From assembly GCA_015501075.1 (NCBI GenBank), contig JADNYJ010000027.1, positions 62,001-126,000 on the forward strand: a stretch of DNA of 64,000 nucleotides. The letters run 5' to 3'. The stretch's first letter is position 1; every line of letters begins with the position of its first letter. The notes beneath the pieces are model-generated. The model made no database searches and was not told where the DNA came from. It was given only the letters and a program-made list of their open reading frames with translations. The position numbers and the translations under genes are program-made. The DNA is from Gymnopilus junonius (lineage: Eukaryota; Basidiomycota; Agaricomycetes; Agaricales; Galerinaceae). Shown in pieces: positions 45,161-57,021 of the stretch.

Positions 45161-46881
45161 TTAGAACAAATACCTGCGGTCAATCCACTGTGGGGGTTCG
45201 AGGAACACTTTGTCGATTGTGAAGTCCTTCGCTTGCTCTGGGGTTAATATATGTTCCAGGGAGATCCGCTGGGATATATTTCCACCTGGACCTGTGCGAA
45301 AGACCGGCTTGATGTAATCGCAAAAGAATGAAAAGGAGAACTTACCTGTTGACTCGAATTCGGCGTAGAATGTTGTGTTCATGATTACAGGCCTTCGTAT
45401 GGACGTTTGAGTACCCTTCCGGATAAAAGGCCCATTAAAATAGATTATCACCTGGCACTGTCAAAAGGTGTCCATCCGACGGGTTCGATACTATCGTCCA
45501 TGAAAGTTCGGAGGTATACTGTAGTAGCGAGATCGTTCCATGGACGTCCTTTTCAGGGTGAATAATAAATTATGATTCTATAGTCGAAGAAAGACCATAT
45601 CAAAGGCATACCAAGGAAGCATTTGCCGACTGTCACTGTCGTCACATTTGCATCCGGAGACTGACGAATGATATGGTCAGGTAGGAGGCACTGGTATTCT
45701 CACTGATACAATACTTGCTCGTATGATAGTCGAGTCAGAGATGTACGCTCCACATCGATTGCCAGGTGCATCCGTAAGGTTTGTTCCTTTCCAGGCAACA
45801 AGGCCGCCGCCGCAGGCTCGGTTGGCTAAAATAACATTCTGGAACCACCTGTTAAGAGGGATTATTTCCACAAAACGTGGCCTTGATATTCAAAAAATTG
45901 ACGTACGCAGTTCCAAAGCCAAAAAGATCTCAAAGGGAAAAAGTCAGCCAGTCGTAACAAGTTGTTAGAATTTCGTCGCAAGCTTACAGTCAGTTTGACC
46001 GTAAATTATACTGTCAACAACGTATGTGCTTCCATTACGTCCGGTGTACCAGGTGTCTTGATAGCTTGCAAAAGAGCAGCCGTAGAAAGATGCATTCGCA
46101 TAGGATATATCCGTTACAAGAGCTTGCGAGATAGAAAAATTAGCCTGACATCGAGAAAAGAAATATAATTCGTTGTTGTTTCAAATACGTTAGTCACTAA
46201 GCACTTGCCGCTCTGTTTTCGAAGTCGATATTATAAGCCCTAAAGTCAACGTTGCCAAAGAGAGGTTGAAGAGGTGCGCCAGTAGGTCCTGCCCCGATCA
46301 AGGATGCATTGAATGAGGGAGCGACGAGCAGCACGGCCGACTGGGCATCGTCCATGCCTGCCTGAACGAAGTGGTTGTTCCAGATTTTGACCAAGTTTTG
46401 GTTGAAGGGTACCTGCGACGCATTGGCAAATGGCCGAGTGATTGAGGTAACGTCAGACAATGGGAGTTGGCCCTGAAGTTTGAGTGTTACTTTTAGAGAT
46501 AATTTTTCTTAAAAAAGAGGAGTTGTACGAGGAGAGTTAATGGGCCTTTCCGTGTTATGTTCACTGTCTCATGGTATTGCCCTTCAGCTATGAGAATAGT
46601 AGCAGCACCCAGTTCGTGCCTAAAGAACGAGATATCGTGATCGTGTAAGCGCGGCAAAGGTGAGTTAATAACACTCACAGAGACAATACGGCGTCCTGGA
46701 CGCTATGAAAGTTTGCATGCTTGTCTTGGCGGTTTTGGGAGACAAAGATGGTGCCAGCAGGACAACCAAGGAGTGGCGAAAAGCCAGCAGGCTTTTGTAT
46801 TTGACAGGCAAAGAACTCGGGTGAGAGAGCGATAGCACCAGAAAGCAATGTAAGTCCAAACACCAATGAGAGTAAGACCAT
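45161..46881 (-). CDS. Secreted pectin methylesterase (carbohydrate esterase family 8)
   Basis: This extracellular enzyme demethylates pectin during plant-wall breakdown. MVLLSLVFGLTLLSGAIALS at 46881 is a signal peptide. Exons then give a beta-helix esterase: PAGTIFVSQNR and FHSVQDAVLSL (family start), ILIAEGQYHETVNITRKGPL, VAPSFNASLIGAG and GNVDFRAYNIDFENRAA. SYQDTWYTGRNGSTYVVDS carries the catalytic QDT. After an intron, TDYLFGFGTAYV is the DFIFG-type nucleophile region. RPWNDLATTVYLRTFMDDSI holds the catalytic Arg of RPW, and WTPFD and FYAEFESTGPG close the fold. The stop is TAA at 45161-45163. Some introns use non-consensus acceptors in my reading. The locus suits a saprotroph, pathogen or symbiont living on plant material. 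Confidence 0.85.
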
Positions 46882-47366
46882 TATCGTTATTGTTCAGAGC
46901 CCTGACTCGTTCAAGAACGAAGAGAGAATTTCAAGAAGGGAGATTCTTTTATACATAATACTGTCATCCATTTATTTCGAACCCGTCAACCAAGAGATCC
47001 GCTATGTTTATAAAAGCGGCCCGCAAAGCATGCATGAGTAGTGGTTAAGAATGTGGTCGATGTCGAAGAAGATGCAGCCAGCTGACCGATTGCTCTAAAA
47101 ATAGTCGACTAGTTGACGGCAAGAAAAATCATCTGGGCCGCTTGCCCTCGTAATTGTAGCATAGATCTAGAAATAGACGAACAAAACAAAATTCCTTTGG
47201 ATGGTCGCCGAGGGGTTAGATTCAAGAATCATAAATTGACGCGAATGTAATATTATAAAAGTATTTGACAAGCATAAAGTATAGTAGTAATTAGGCCTAT
47301 TAGTTATGATAATTTTCAAGGGGAAATACGCCGCGGGTAAACATAATAGACCGGATTTTGGAGGGT
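46882..47366. other. Spacer upstream of pectinesterase
   Basis: Promoter of the pectinesterase (TATA at 46947-46954, minus) and 3' flank of the 189-residue orphan. No gene was seen. Confidence 0.5.
46947..46954 (-). promoter_or_regulatory. TATA box of pectinesterase gene
   Basis: TATAAAAG on the minus strand, about 66 nt upstream of the ATG at 46881. Confidence 0.55.
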
Positions 47367-47936
47367 TTAAAGGCGCCTTTTTGTTCCCCCTTGTAGATTC
47401 TTCCTGCCAGCTACAGCTGCCGGGTGCTTACGAGTTTTAGGCACCTTAGTCTTCATAATGACAACACTCTTTCTGGTAGGGGTAGAACGGCCACTCGTTT
47501 GTATGTCTTGAATAATGGCAGGTATCTCTTGGACATCGGGGTACATCAAGTATGCCAGAGGAGGCTCCATATAGTCGTCGTTATATTCATCACCCAAAAC
47601 AGGAAAATCCCAATATTGGTGAACAGGTTGAAGAGAAGGGTCCATCATGTCAATATCGCTTGAATCTGAGGACGAGGATGACATAGGCGAGTCCGAGTCC
47701 GTGAAAGCTGGTGATGCGACTGGTGTACCCCAGTTTCTATTCGTCGTCGTCGTCGGGTGAGGGTATGAAAAGAAGGAAAAAGGAGAGCTATCTCGCAAAC
47801 GACGTTGGCTTGATTCCTTGGAAACTCTGCTACGAGGCCAATAGGGGAGGTGACACGATCCGCCAACCAGGCGCCCCGTACCGTTGTCTAAATCTTCCAT
47901 CCTAACTTTTCTAAGTCTTTCACTGTAAGTAGACAT
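47367..47936 (-). CDS. Orphan 189-residue low-complexity protein
   Basis: A single uninterrupted frame on the minus strand has a TATA box about 108 nt upstream. I do not recognise the family. The N-terminus (MSTYSERLRKVRMEDLDNG) is charged and followed by an Arg/Ser-rich segment. The middle is acidic and Ser-rich (SSSSSDSSDIDMMD) and is followed by an aromatic/Pro segment (YWDFPVLGDEYNDDYMEPP). The C-terminus is strongly basic (KTKVPKTRKHP and GRKNLQGGTKRRL), a candidate nuclear localisation signal. No signal peptide or membrane helix is seen. The acid-then-basic layout suggests a nuclear or regulatory protein, but that is inference. The frame may be a fast-evolving lineage-specific gene. Confidence 0.5.
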   Translation of the reverse strand: MSTYSERLRKVRMEDLDNGTGRLVGGSCHLPYWPRSRVSKESSQRRLRDSSPFSFFSYPHPTTTTNRNWGTPVASPAFTDSDSPMSSSSSDSSDIDMMDPSLQPVHQYWDFPVLGDEYNDDYMEPPLAYLMYPDVQEIPAIIQDIQTSGRSTPTRKSVVIMKTKVPKTRKHPAAVAGRKNLQGGTKRRL

Positions 47937-49260
47937 GGCACAAAATTATGGGACCGAGCAAAAAGAAAAGAAGTGTGGTTTTGAATCACCAGGAATCAAA
48001 ACGTTGAGTGGGGAATTGGCTAATGAGAAGAAAGGAGCCGCCACTTTATATACCCTTCTAAACAACGCCAATACTCATTTTACCACCGGTCAGTGGTATT
48101 CGTACATTGGCCCAGGTATTACCTAACTCACACAAAAGCACGAAATCGGACAACCGAGGGTACAATTATGCAGCCATTATTAAAGGGCCAAGTGCTCATT
48201 TTGAATAAGAACCAACCAAGACTCAAATGTCAGTAGGCTCTGGGGCATTCACCGCGGCAGCGGTGTTGAAGACATGAACATAATTCCGGGTATGAAGGTG
48301 GGGGAACAAAAAGGGAAAAAACCGGCGAATTTTAGTCGCAAAGTGGATGCTTCAGAGACCCAGGAACATGGTGGCGTACGGTTACTGGTTATAGCTCGAG
48401 AACTTACAAATAAGACGCAGCAGACACATGTACACTATGTCTTGGCCATGAAGATAATAGAGATTTGTCCTGTCAGCGTAAGCAAAAGACTGGATAGGGG
48501 GCTTTGGATCACCTCCGTCTGAGTTACATAAAAGAGTTAGCTGTGAAGGGAAACACTAACTCAATGTTCAAGAAATTGTATCAACTCGATAGAAGGCCAA
48601 AGTGTGGTGTGGGCCGGAATATTGCATGCCAGCCCACCGAACGAAGCAATAAGCATGTGCAAGGCCCGGGAGTCCGGGACCTAGCTTAAGGTAGACAGTT
48701 AAGAGCACTACGCAGTTAATAGGGCCTTGCTGAAGTAGTAGATTCATCTGGCCAAAGGACATGGGGTGTTGGAAGTGAGCTGTCCATGTCAGCGTTCAAG
48801 CGATCCTGAGTACGTATGGTGAGGGGTTGCGTTGAGTGGCTATGTAGCCTGGACCGTTATAAGAAGTTAATTCCCACACGATTCGGCATTCATGAATGCC
48901 GAGGAGCCCCATCTCGACTTCAAGGGCCGTTTGGCTCTTCAAATATTTCATAGCTTTTTCTGAACTACATCCAATCAATTCACCAGGTAATTACTATACC
49001 AAAATATTTACCCGTTCTTCCGAAGTTCCAAAGAATCTAAAATTGACTTCCGAGAGGCTGAGCGCTGACTCCTGAGCAGTGACTGCCAAAATCAGAGTAA
49101 TGTTGTACTTTGGCTGTGTACTTTGGGCGCACAGGTATTCAATTTGAGCATAAGAGGTCTGCCAGTGACTGTATGCAATGTCCCTTAGTGTCTTCACTTC
49201 CAACTACATCGTTGCTCGGGAAGCCAGTAGCCACAAAGTCATCCTCGACTGTGGCGAAAA
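47937..49260. other. 1.3 kb intergenic, no gene recognised
   Basis: Contains the orphan gene's TATA box near its left end. Small frames (plus 48274-48522; minus 48994-49203) show no family features. No repeats were noted. Confidence 0.45.
48044..48052 (-). promoter_or_regulatory. TATA box of the orphan 189-residue gene
   Basis: TATATAAAG on the minus strand, about 108 nt upstream of the ATG at 47936. Confidence 0.5.
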
Positions 49261-50250
49261 ATGTCCATTAGAGCCCTATACGCTAGCATTTTCGTAACAA
49301 CGGCTGGTGAGCATCCGTTTTCACCTCTGAGGCCTGAGGCGACATGCTTTCAAGAATTTCATCGTCATAATATCTAATTCAGTGATAATCACGGCCTCGA
49401 CAATCCCCATAATCGTCCTGGGCGCACTCATCTTGTCCTGGGTTAACCGGCTCCCATCGTCTGATCACGACACGGTCATCAAAGCGCTCGGAAACAACTT
49501 TCATACATTTATCGTTTATGGGCTTACTGGTAGCAGCGAGTGGATCCTAGGAGCGGCGTACGTATTCGTTACCTTGGGTGTCATTTCCGAGCAAAATTAA
49601 TGGGGAACGATTGCACCCTCCAGCGTAGTGTGGAGATTTCCAGCTGCATGCGCGGTGATGATGATGGGAGCATTTTCATGGTTACTATGCGTAATAGTAG
49701 CCCCGTGGAAGGCAGGTTCGTCAGATACCTGCACACTGAGTCCCGGTGCCAGTTATTGGGTCTCAAAATCCAACTTCTGAAGCAGCTCCTCTTGTTACAT
49801 AGAACATCTTCTGTCACCACACTTCGACTCTATCCCAGGCTTACAAAAAACATGCCATGAGATCATCGCCATGTCCGCCTTGGTCCTTATGAACTTTTGC
49901 GGTGGTACGTTTCATCCATTCTGGCTTCTGATCAAGCTCCGATTGTCAATTCTCAAACGACAGTGGTGGGCATCCCCATCCTTATCATGATCATAGTGAC
50001 TGTAGCCGATAAATACCTGCAGGCTGCTAGAGTCACTGCGAATTCCTGGCACCCTAATCCGACACGTATACATACGACACAGGAAACAGTGGCGGCAGCT
50101 TCCATTGCTCAGCCAGCGCCTCCGCCTACCGCGTCCATTGAAGTCCGACTCCCTGAGAGACCCGATGCAGATATCGAAATGGCCTTGAAGAACCTAGACT
50201 CCAAAGCCCACTCGACTACACCACCAGAGCTCCAGGATGGGGCCGGATGA
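49261..50250 (+). CDS. Putative four-helix membrane protein (MARVEL-like layout)
   Basis: The start ATG at 49261 opens MSIRALYASIFVTTA, spliced (intron about 49307-49381) to VIITASTIPIIVLGALILSW. Further hydrophobic helices are EWILGAAYVFVTLGVIS (about 49540-49590), FPAACAVMMMGAFSWLLCVI (about 49640-49690) and a less clear one with MSALVLMNF. The C-terminal tail (50040-50250) is hydrophilic and Pro/Ala/Asp-rich, ending TPPELQDGAG. The helix spacing and cytosolic tail resemble fungal MARVEL-type proteins, but no signature proves it. An in-frame TAA at 49597-49599 lies between helices 2 and 3, and no good intron removes it. The gene may be damaged, or the model may be wrong there. Confidence 0.4.
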
Positions 50251-50509
50251 TATTTACTTTGGTTGGTGTATGAGTATGCGAACATGGAGCACGAGCAAGA
50301 TAACATCTGAAGACGAAATGTGTTAGTAAGTTGAATAGTATTCACCATGATCAGCATCGGCAGAGCTTCAAGTTAAAAAGATGATGTAAAATAGGTTCTA
50401 TTGAGGGGAGTCTTAAGAATTATGTGTTCCAAGCGGTATCCATCTAAATAATAAACTAGGTCGAAGATCAGAGACAAGTCAGGAGCAATGCTTGTGGTGG
50501 CCTACCTGT

Positions 50510-52126
50510 CTAGTAAATCATAGATGACATGTCCGCGCGGATACGGTTGTAATCCAGAAGACCCTCAATGTTTCCGAGAGCAGCAACAGCAATCTAAAGA
50601 GAGAAATTTTAGAATACAAAAACACAGAATTAAATAATAATAGAAGGAAAAGCAACGCACATCCTTATCCCAGAGGTATTTCTGTGCGACCTTCTTGATC
50701 TGGTCAACAGTAACAGCATCAATAGCGGCCTCAATTTGTTGAGGTGTGAACCTCTTTCCGCTCGTTACGAGCTGTCTTCCAATATCCTCCGCAACAGCCG
50801 TCGTTCCATCCAAACCGAGTAACAGGGCAGCTTTGAGCTGACTCTTAGCCCGCTCGACCTCCACGGAAGTAGGAGCAACGCTCATTCTAGCCCACTCTTT
50901 CAGTGTGAAGTGGGTCAGGTCGTCGAGGTTCATGAAGTTCTCGGAGACCAGGTAAATGCCCCACAGACCGGTGTCAGAGTAGGATGTAGAGAAGGACATG
51001 AATGAGTTAGCGAGGTTATTGGAGGAGACGATGTGTGAGAGTCTGGAGGAAGTCAGCGAGGCACTGCCAAGGCTCCTGTCCCAGTTCCCGAAGATGCTTT
51101 GCATGACCATCATAGGGAAGTAATCTGGCGAGCTCCAGCCAACACCCTCAACGGCAATAGCGATGTTCGCTGATCCGAGCTCGTCGTTCCTGATGCGGAC
51201 TTCGGAGCCGACAAAGGTGGTCTTGGGGTGGGAGAGGCGGCCAAGAGGGATGGGGCTGGGGGAGACGGGGAGGGAGGCAAAGTGTTTCTTTGCGAGGTCG
51301 ACGAGCTCGGAGTGCGAGACGCCACCGGTGCCGACGAGGACCATGCGGTCGGCAGTGTAGTTGGTTTTGATGTAGTTGTCGAGGTCGTCTCGTTTTATTG
51401 AGAGGATGTTGGTTTTAGGGCCGAGGATTGTCCGGCCTAAAGATTGACCTATAATTTAGAAGAACACTGGTTAAAGGCACGAAAAGGAAAAAAAAAGTTC
51501 GATGTTGTAAAAGACGTACCCTGGAAGGCAACTGCATGCAAGTGGTCAAAAACGACCTCCTCCAACTGCTTGTCTACCTCTTGCTGCTCTCTCAGAATAA
51601 CGTCCCTCTCACGCTCAATCGCAGAGGTCTCCAGCTTCGAGTTCTGCAGAATGTCACTGATGATATCCACAGCGACAGGCACGTCCTTCCTGAAGCTCTT
51701 GGCGTAATACACCGTCTGCTCGCGCGAGGTGTACGCGTTGAGGTGGGCACCGAGGTTCTCGACCTCCAATTCGAGAGCATGCTGCGAACGACGGCCGGTG
51801 CCTTTGAAGGCCATATGTTCGAGGAAGTGGGCGGTACCGTTTGTCTTGTCCGTCTCTGCACGGCTGCCGGCGTCGATCCAGACACCGACGGTGGCTGTCT
51901 GAGCATGTGGCTGGGACTCTGTGGCGACTGTCAGACCATTGGAGAGGGTGGAGATTTCGGTGACGGGTGAGGAGGGAGAGATGTTGTGCGCTGTCGCAAA
52001 GCCGCGTAGGGCTCGCTGGCAAATTTTATGTGTTTAGTTTAATTTGTTTGGAGGAAAAGAAAGGGAGCTCACTGGATTGCGCGTTGTGCTCCTGAGAACA
52101 CGGGTGAGGACCGTTCTTGAGACCAT
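50510..52126 (-). CDS. MAS1: Mitochondrial processing peptidase beta subunit (MPP-beta)
   Basis: This is the catalytic subunit of the matrix peptidase that removes presequences from imported proteins; it is an M16 metalloprotease. The start at 52124-52126 gives a basic presequence [18 protein letters not shown], spliced (intron about 52023-52074) to ALRGFATAH. Catalytic features: [11 protein letters not shown] is the inverted zinc motif HxxEH, and the distal Glu lies in [20 protein letters not shown]. Later M16 blocks are [53 protein letters not shown] and [20 protein letters not shown]. The last exon ends [20 protein letters not shown] near the stop at 50510. Introns lie near 51451-51518 and 50594-50660. 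The gene diverges from the CoA-transferase gene over about 390 bp. Confidence 0.92.
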
Positions 52127-52513
52127 CGCAAGCACCAACCGCCTTGCGTTTTGTCGAGTTTTTTGGGTGAAAGCTGCCCTCGGAATATCACGCAACACCA
52201 AAGTCGGAGTCTGCCGGAGTGGGCTTGTGTCACGTGTATCAAGTCCAGGCCAATCAAATCCCTCTTGATTCAACTCATTCGTCTCTTTAAACCACCACTG
52301 AGAAAAGACCTGCATGCATGGCACAACTTTGCGCTAGATCCATGTCCCATTGAGGTCTACTTCGGAGACATTTGATTTCTTGTCAGCTCGCTTGATAACC
52401 GTCCGGATAATAGCCTCCGTTTCCGAGTCACACTGAGCTCTCTATTTCAGTGCTGGATAACGTCAGGTTGCTTGTACTCTATATAAATGGTTGACTCAAG
52501 AATCTTGCAGGAC
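52127..52513. promoter_or_regulatory. Bidirectional promoter between MPP-beta and CoA-transferase
   Basis: This 387-bp region separates divergent starts of two metabolic genes, one mitochondrial. On the plus strand a TATATAAA box lies at about 52481-52488, almost touching the first ATG (52487). Confidence 0.5.
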
Positions 52514-54481
52514 ATGGCAGAAACCTCTGAAATTCCTTCTGAACTACGCTCTATCTGGACTTCTAACGGTCTCCCAGAGGGCTTCCTTCAACACTTGAAG
52601 TTGACTGGAAACCCTGACACGGCCATTCCATCTTCTTTTAAGTTGGGACTAGCCGCACAGGTCTGCTTAGTAGCTCTGTGCTGGTTCTTTGATTTATATC
52701 TCCATGGCTTGTAGATATCCATAGGCCTTGCAGCTCTGTCCGCCGCATATGTCCATTACTTGCGGACAGGCGTTGAGCAAGACGTAACTGTCAACGCGCG
52801 CCATGCCGTGCTTGCGTTTCGTACGTATTTGTTTTCTTTTATAGAAGTAATCGTTGAAATGATACTCCCTCATATTTGTATTACCAGATAGCGAAGCATG
52901 GTACACCATCAACGACTCGCCTCCTGAAGGTGAAATATGGGACACTGTTGCTGGACTGTACCAAAATAAAGGCGGTGAATACGTCAGAATACATACCAAC
53001 TTTCCCCAGTAAGTCTTACCTTTCATCACCTGAAAACGACTACATAATATTTTTTTTCAGCCACCGATCCGGTGTCCTCCAAGTCCTCTCAATCCCAGAC
53101 CACCCCATCCGTGCAACCCGTGCCGACGTCTCAAAGGCCCTGGCAAACTGGGACGCAGAGGAATTCGAAGACGCGTGTGGCAAGCGAGGGATGTGCGTGT
53201 TTAAATTGCGCACTCTTGAGGAATGGAATGAGACACCGCAGGGTAAAGCTCTGAAAGGCGCCAAGGTCGTGGATGTAAGGAAGGTGGGTGAAGCAGGGAA
53301 AAAGACGTACTCGCACCCAGAACTTGAAGGGATCAAAAGGCCGCTGCAGGGTGTGAAGATGCTGGATCTCAGCCGCGTTTTGGCTGGTCCGGTGGCTGGG
53401 CGGGCGCTCGCTGGTAGGTATTTCCTTGACCTCTAGAATAAATAATTTATCCCTCTTCCTTTATCTGTCCTCTGCTTACCAGCACAAGGCGCCCAAGTCC
53501 TCCTCATAACATCCCCCAACCTCCCCGCCCTACCTCTGCTAGATACCGAAACGTCTCTCGGTAAACGAACTACACAGCTGGATTTAAATTCTCCCTCCGA
53601 CAAAGAGAAATTGGGTGGACTTGTAAGAGGGGCCGATGTGTTCCTGCAAGCTTATCGGCCGAAGGGGGTGGAAGGCAAAGGATTCGGCGTTGAGGATGTA
53701 ATTAAGATTAAGTCCGGAGCAGAAGGTGTGGTGTATGCCAGTTTAAGAGCTTGGGGATGGGATGGCTCGTGGTCTGATCGACGTGGTGTAGGTTCCTTTT
53801 ATCCCTCTAAGTTTATCAACTCGCTCTAATTTTATATATTCCAGTTCGACTCCCTGGTCCAAACAGCGACAGGCTTCAATTACGACGAGGGAAAAGAGTA
53901 CCAATCCTTCCTCCTCGCCCAAGGCCAAGGAGACGCCAAGTGGGCGCCTAGACCCCTGCCAATGCAAGCGCTTGATCATGCGGCGGGTTATTTCTTGGCT
54001 TTTGGAATTAACGTTGGGATTGCAAAGAGTATAACTGTCAGTGATATTACTTCTTTCATTTTTATATTTCTTACACATGTCGTCTCTGGCCATCTAGGAA
54101 GGAGGCTCCCACGAAATTCGCGTCTCGCTCGCAGCTGTAGGTCAATGGATCCGCTCGCTCGGCCGTCATTCTCCTCTCGAGGCGTTCGGCCCTGAGTCTA
54201 AGCCTTTCCCAAAACGAAGAAGCTTCCCTCTCGATCCAGAGGTTGAAGCGCTGAGCGTTGAGTGGGAGGAAAGGAAAGGTAAGGACTTGGACTTGGACTT
54301 TAAAGGAGGCTCAGCCAAGGGTGAGAAGAGAAAGAGGAGGAGGATGATGGCGCTGAGGCAGGCAGGAGTGTTGAGTCTAACACCTTTGAGAGAGGGCGTT
54401 TTGAGTGCATGTGAGGATGGAGAGGACGCGGACTGGGGTGCTCCAATAAGGTTGAATGCTGATGAGCCTGTCTGGATTTGA
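52514..54481 (+). CDS. Family III CoA-transferase (CaiB/BaiF)
   Basis: Enzymes of this family move CoA between carboxylic acids (for example formyl-CoA:oxalate transferases or alpha-methylacyl-CoA racemases); the substrate here is unknown. The N-terminus is MAETSEIPSELRSIWTSNGL, followed by ISIGLAALSAAYVHYLRTG and VTVNARHAVLAF. The hallmark block GVKMLDLSRVLAGPVAGRAL is near 53350-53410 and continues after an intron as AAQGAQVLLITSP. Then come DLNSPSDKEKLGGLVRGADV, FLQAYRPKGVEGKGFG and GVVYASLRAWGWDGSWSDRRG. FDSLVQTATGFNYDEG and the later ALDHAAGYFLAFG complete the typical order. The C-terminus is Lys/Arg and acid rich. The start is placed at 52514 because the upstream ATG 52487 sits right on the TATA-like box. 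All exon joins I tried stay in frame. Confidence 0.82.
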
Positions 54482-56936
54482 CAGTCTAAGCCATTTTGTT
54501 TAATGAATCCCAATCTTATTCTTATGCGAGTTTCAAATCTCACGAATATCCTTACGTATGGAAATTCTGCAGTTCTGGAAGGCAACAAGTGAAAGAAACT
54601 GTTGTTCCAGTTTGATAATCATCGCAGTACTTTAAATACTTCGAAGTTCGTGCATGGTGCAGGAGTGAACTCAAGACCAATTCAAACGTATTTTGGTTGT
54701 ATATGATAGCGGAAAGCTTTGGGTGATCGATTGGGGACATGCCGGATTTTATCCCCAGTATATTGAGCGCATGGGACTAGGGCCCACCTCAATGCCGTGG
54801 ATCTGTGCTCCAACGTAGGGTGCTTGGTGGGCTCGTTTACGATGGTCCTCTTTAGAAGGGTTGCAGCAGGTTCTGCAGTGCCTTTCAAGACGCGGATCCG
54901 TGCCATTCCTGTTGTAAACGCCCGCTCAGTCAGGTACAAATTAGATAGGGCGCCATTCTATCGTCCCGAGTGTGGGGATTATTTAGTCGAAAAGCATAAT
55001 ATTCTAAGCTCCTACAGAGCTCTCATATATGCAGCTACATTGTATCCACAATATTCTAGTGTTGACTACAGAAGTGGATGACTAAGTCAATTACTAATTA
55101 ATAAGTTCTTAAATATACCACTAAATGGTGGATTGTTCTCCAGTACTGAGAATTAAATATGTTCCTAGTTAGTCACGAAGCATATGCATCTGTTTTTTAA
55201 CAACCCCACTGAGTTCTGGTTATACTTTGAAATGAAAGGCTACTTGGAACGTCATAGCTGTGGTCGATATGTTCGAAGTTGTGACTGCATTTCGCTACTG
55301 TGCAACTAATTTACCAGGCTATTTAGGAATATCTGCCTTCACGGCTTTGCCCATTCTTGCGGAATGAGCATTTTATGAACATTTTCTTGGCATTTCGGTA
55401 CGACCGGCATCCAATTCTTGGGTCCATCAGCCGCCAATGCCAAAAATAACTTGTACCCAAAAATAGAAGCATGCCAACCTACAACGTACATATTAAGAGG
55501 CGCTCTCTTCGCCTTTTTTTCTTCTTGCACCTTGTCCCTGTTTCTCTTTAATATTTCTATTCTTTATCTCGCTTCGTAAGATTATTTTTGACCGGCTTAA
55601 TTTTCTCTCATGTTGTATATCGTATCCCTTTGTCCGACGCGGTGGTTCCTTGAAGCCTGCAAGATGCTTCAAGGGTTGGGATGATATTACCCCAGGATGC
55701 TGGACGACACTGGATCTATACTATTCTATCAGGCCAATGATAAAATCTGTTCTATTTTGCCTTTGATTAGCATACTTTTGTCCGTGTTCCTTCCTTGTCA
55801 TTCCGCTTGGACGGGAAATTTGATTTGCGCAGATAATACAAGGCGAAAATAAGATCGCAACTGGACTGATGTGCATATGTATGCTACTGACACCTTCCTC
55901 ATAAATCTCAGAACCTGCCTAAATATGGCATTTGGATATCAAATGGGTATGTATCAATGGTGACTATTGGATTGCGCTAACCCGTAACTGCCTGAGGATA
56001 TAGAGTTAGGGAGCAGGAGTGGAGGAAAGTGCGAAGAAACGCTTCGTAGTGGCGCATCTCTCAGCAATTCATTTGTCCCTTTTATTAATGAACCTTTTTT
56101 GGGGGCGTTTTGTCGTTATATTTCATTGCCTTTGTGGCGTGCTCTAACTCTCCTCGCCACTTACCAGCTAGCAATACATTTCGACCGTTTCATATGCTAC
56201 ACAGCAGGCTCATGACCACTGAGCTCTGCCTCCTCTTCCGTACCTTGTCCGTTGTTCTTTGCATTCATTATTCAGTAAGATATTGCTTAACAGACCGAAA
56301 AGGGTATATTCTATCTCTCGCTTAACACCGCATTCCGAGTCCCGATCACCCGTCTTTCCCGGATATAGAGAAGAAAGGAAAGAAGACAATGAGGGATGGA
56401 CAAGGGGTGGCAAAGGGTGGCAGAAACAAAAACATATAAATCACCTCGGGAATTTCAAGTTCTCTATACATAACGACCTCACGACCTTACGACACTATCA
56501 TGAACGCTTTAAACCCCAACCGCTCGATTGTGCCTTTACCGATACGAGTGATTGAAATGGTGCGTCTGTCCAACGTTTCGTCCTGCCCGTTTCCTGACAA
56601 TGTCGTCTCCCCCTTTCTTTATCATGGCTGCTTTAAATCCTACGGAACTGGCTCATGACCTATCTTGAATCGTTTCATCCCTTGAAATGGATCATATCAG
56701 GTACAACCGACAATAATTGTACATCTTTTAACGCCATGGGGTTCCCAAGGCTTATTTGTTTTTGAATTTCCCCCCCATCCTGCCCCGGTTCGACTAGGCC
56801 TCTGGCTCGAGGTCCTCCCTCCTGCAATGGTAAGTCATATCACAATTATAGCTTGTAGATATAGGATTCGTAGTCGTTAAGAGGCTGCGGCTGGGATGAC
56901 TTGATAGCCCAGCCGTAAGCTTTTTTTTCTTTTCTA
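54482..56936. other. 2.5 kb gene-poor spacer with possible relic
   Basis: Most of it is AT rich with no recognised gene. On the minus strand about 54780-54930 a hydrophilic frame with ERAFTTGMARIRVLKGTAEP and KRTIVNEPTKHP looks coding-like and could be a fragment of an unidentified gene. A 14-nt C/T-rich run and a CCCCCCCC tract lie near 56770. Confidence 0.4.
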
Positions 56937-57021
56937 AAGCCGCATAGCAATCTCGTATTGCCAGTTGCGCAATACTTTTTCGCGGTTACGGCGATGATGA
57001 CCCACCTACTGAGCCGTAAAC
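56937..57021 (+). repeat. Dispersed copy of the 4.3-4.7 kb repeat unit
   Basis: Begins AAGCCGCATAGCAA, contains GTTGCGCAAT and GGTTACGGCGATGATGA, and ends CTGAGCCGTAA, then a C/T-rich tract. Read on the plus strand, it matches the minus-strand units at 4334-4717 at both ends and in the core, though the middle differs. Nearby GCTGCGGCTGGG and GCCCAGCCGTAAGC (56884-56921) add a short inverted element. Confidence 0.6.

Noticed and set aside
56780..56800. tRNA-like GGTTCGA T-loop word
   Set aside because: No matching acceptor, D or anticodon stems around it; other GGTTCGA words in the window also fail.
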